Shown piece after piece: positions 62,666 through 64,000 of a stretch of DNA of 64,000 nucleotides. The stretch covers positions 1-64,000 of the forward strand of contig JAFZOG010000106.1 in the NCBI GenBank assembly GCA_017550745.1, read 5' to 3'. The DNA is from Clostridia bacterium (GTDB lineage Bacteria; Bacillota; Clostridia; Christensenellales; Aristaeellaceae). The translations under genes were made by a program, and so were the position numbers. Position 1 is the stretch's first letter, and each line of letters opens with the position of its first letter. The notes under the pieces were generated by a model that made no database searches, was not told the DNA's origin, and saw nothing but the letters and a program-made list of their open reading frames with translations.

Positions 62666-63306
62666 GCTTTCAGGCGATCATTTTCGATATGGACGGGCTG
62701 CTGATGGACAGCGAGCGGGTGGGCCTGGACGTGATGCGCGAATGCGGCCTGCTGCAGGGCTTCGATATTCCCGCCGACGTTGTGCGCCAGACCATCGGCT
62801 CCAACGAGCAGTCCTGCGGCGAATATTACCGCCGGTTCTTCCCCGCGCTGGATACGGCCAGGCTGTTTCTGGATTTCACGGACGCCATGCGCGCCATGGC
62901 GCGGCAGGGAAAAATCCCCCTGAAAAAAGGGGCGGGGGAACTGCTTATGGAAGGGAAGCGCCGGAATATCCCCATGGCCGTGGCCTCCTCCAGCGACCGG
63001 GAAACCATCGGGACGTATCTGGATTCCGTGGGCGTCATTTCGTATTTTGACGCCCTGATCACCGGCAGCGGCCTCCCCTCCAAGCCCGCGCCGGACATTT
63101 TTTTGACAGCGGCGGCGGCGCTGAACGCGGAAAAAGAAAAATGCCTGGTGCTGGAAGACTCCATCAACGGCATTCGGGCGGGCCGGGCGGCGGGCATGGC
63201 CGTGGGGATGGTGCCGGACATGTTTCCGTATACGGAAGCGCTGGCCCCTTATGTGGATTACCTGCTGCCGGACTTATCCGCGGCCCTTCCGCTGCTTGCC
63301 TTATGA
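62662..63306 (+). CDS. HAD-superfamily hydrolase (beta-phosphoglucomutase/phosphatase type)
   Basis: A 214-residue HAD protein: IFDMDGLLMDSERVGLD (nucleophile Asp), ASSSDRETI, SKPAPDIFLTAAAALN, VLEDSINGIRAGRAAGM. Likely sugar-phosphate or nucleotide phosphatase or a mutase. ATG overlaps the LCP stop (ATGA). Confidence 0.9.
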   Translation: MSFQAIIFDMDGLLMDSERVGLDVMRECGLLQGFDIPADVVRQTIGSNEQSCGEYYRRFFPALDTARLFLDFTDAMRAMARQGKIPLKKGAGELLMEGKRRNIPMAVASSSDRETIGTYLDSVGVISYFDALITGSGLPSKPAPDIFLTAAAALNAEKEKCLVLEDSINGIRAGRAAGMAVGMVPDMFPYTEALAPYVDYLLPDLSAALPLLAL

Positions 63307-63779
63307 ACGCGGCCATCGTGTGCGTGGGGCGGCTGAAGGAAAAATACTTCTCAGCCGCCGCGGAGGAATACTTGAAGCGCCTGGCCCGCTACGGGCGCTT
63401 TGAGCTCGTTGAACTGCCCGACCTGCCCGAGCCCGCCAACGCTTCCGACGCCGACCGGCGCCAGGTGACGGAAAAGGAGGGCGAAAGCATCCAAAGCCGC
63501 CTCAAAGCCAATGATTATGTGGTGGCCATGTGCATTGACGGCCCCCAGGTTTCCAGCGAAGATTTCGCCCGGAAAATCGCAGATAACGACCGGCGCGGCA
63601 CGCGCCTGGTGTTCGTCATCGGCGGCAGCCTGGGCCTCTCCCCCGCCGTGGTCAGGCGGGCGGACGAAAAGCTGTCCCTGTCAAAAATGACCTTTCCCCA
63701 CCAGCTTGCCCGCGTCCTGCTCCTGGAGCAGATTTACCGCGGCTGCAAGATCAACGCCGGGGAGAGGTATCATAAATGA
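63303..63779 (+). CDS. rlmH: 23S rRNA (pseudouridine1915-N3)-methyltransferase RlmH
   Basis: A 158-residue SPOUT methyltransferase, length standard. C-terminal LVFVIGGSLGLSPAVVRRADEKLSLSKMTFPHQLARVLLLEQIYRG and ERYHK end are diagnostic. ATG overlaps the HAD stop. Confidence 0.96.
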   Translation: MNAAIVCVGRLKEKYFSAAAEEYLKRLARYGRFELVELPDLPEPANASDADRRQVTEKEGESIQSRLKANDYVVAMCIDGPQVSSEDFARKIADNDRRGTRLVFVIGGSLGLSPAVVRRADEKLSLSKMTFPHQLARVLLLEQIYRGCKINAGERYHK

Positions 63780-63839
63780 ACGGCCCGGGGATTTGCCGCG
63801 CCCGGGCATGGAACGAATGAAACGAGAGGTGACACACAT

Positions 63840-64000
63840 ATGCTGAGGCTCAGGCCGTATAAAGCCTGCGACGCTTCCGCGATTGTTTCCTGGATCGGTG
63901 ATGAAACGGCATTTAGAAAATGGTGCGCGGACCGGTTTGACCATTATCCCATCACAGCGGAGGACATCAACCGCCATTACGAGGCGCTGGCCGATTCCGA
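63840..64000 (+). CDS. GNAT-like acetyltransferase, partial
   Basis: Starts at ATG 63840 with GAGAGGTGA upstream; the first 53 residues (MLRLRPYKACDASAIVSWIG...) resemble the N-terminus of GNAT acetyltransferases. The gene continues past the window. A short GCCCGGG/CCCGGGC hairpin lies between rlmH and this gene. Confidence 0.6.
   Translation, partial: MLRLRPYKACDASAIVSWIGDETAFRKWCADRFDHYPITAEDINRHYEALADS

Overview
The window looks like a chromosomal segment from a GC-rich anaerobic Clostridia-type Bacillota, probably a gut or rumen organism. The reasons are: a Gram-positive style core cluster (plsX-acpP-rnc-smc-ftsY); strong sigma-A type promoters and AGGAGG ribosome binding sites; an [FeFe]-hydrogenase-like protein; cellobiose phosphorylase and other plant-glycan enzymes; an LCP envelope protein; and many dispersed palindromic repeats. 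Genus or species cannot be named from the sequence. No rRNA, tRNA or CRISPR array was seen.

Layout. 1-6.8 kb: fatty acid/phospholipid genes (plsX, acpP), then rnc, smc and ftsY. 6.9-15.6 kb: a GNAT protein, an alpha/beta hydrolase, and cell-wall genes (membrane-anchored MurF-like ligase, ddl, FHA protein, FtsW/RodA, penicillin-binding protein). 15.6-18.8 kb (minus): a four-gene NAD salvage operon (pncA, nadE, nadD, pncB). 19.0-21.5 kb: cellobiose phosphorylase. 21.5-22.1 kb: a 562-nt, hairpin-packed, non-coding block closed by a long-range 14-bp stem. I regard this as a candidate large ornate RNA and the most interesting object here. 22.4-29.4 kb: envelope proteins, a sugar-kinase-like gene, a secreted amylase, and a sensory [FeFe]-hydrogenase/HATPase/DRTGG module. 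29.5-33.6 kb (minus): an Mgl-type galactose/glucose ABC transporter with an extra small membrane protein. 34-36.5 kb: an aminotransferase and an SH3/phosphodiester glycosidase. 37.1-50.7 kb (minus): a glycan utilisation locus with an Opp-type ABC transporter, two GH3 enzymes of opposite domain order, and a GH2 beta-mannosidase. 51.1-52.5 kb: a MATE pump. 52.6-56.8 kb (minus): a compact phage packaging operon (Cys-rich protein, small terminase, large terminase, portal) with its own operator-covered promoter and terminator but no capsid, tail or integrase genes. 57-64 kb: an Rrf2 regulator, an acetyltransferase, an AraC regulator, and a plus-strand operon (M19 dipeptidase, MTA/SAH nucleosidase, dCMP deaminase, LCP protein, HAD phosphatase, rlmH, and a GNAT cut by the window edge).

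Intergenic space is unusually rich in palindromic repeats. Four families recur: R1 (CCTTCCCCT/AGGGGAAGG palindromes), R2 (TGTCATCC...GAATGACA elements), R3 (hairpins whose arms are degenerate heptamer tandem repeats) and R4 (two elements sharing conserved blocks but different hairpins). R2 copies are twice nested inside a second, unrelated inverted repeat.

Biologically, the segment ties envelope growth (PlsX/ACP, MurF/Ddl, FtsW/PBP, LCP), NAD recycling and uptake/breakdown of beta-linked plant oligosaccharides. The oligosaccharides would be imported intact by the Opp-type transporter and cleaved inside by GH3, GH2 and GH94 enzymes.
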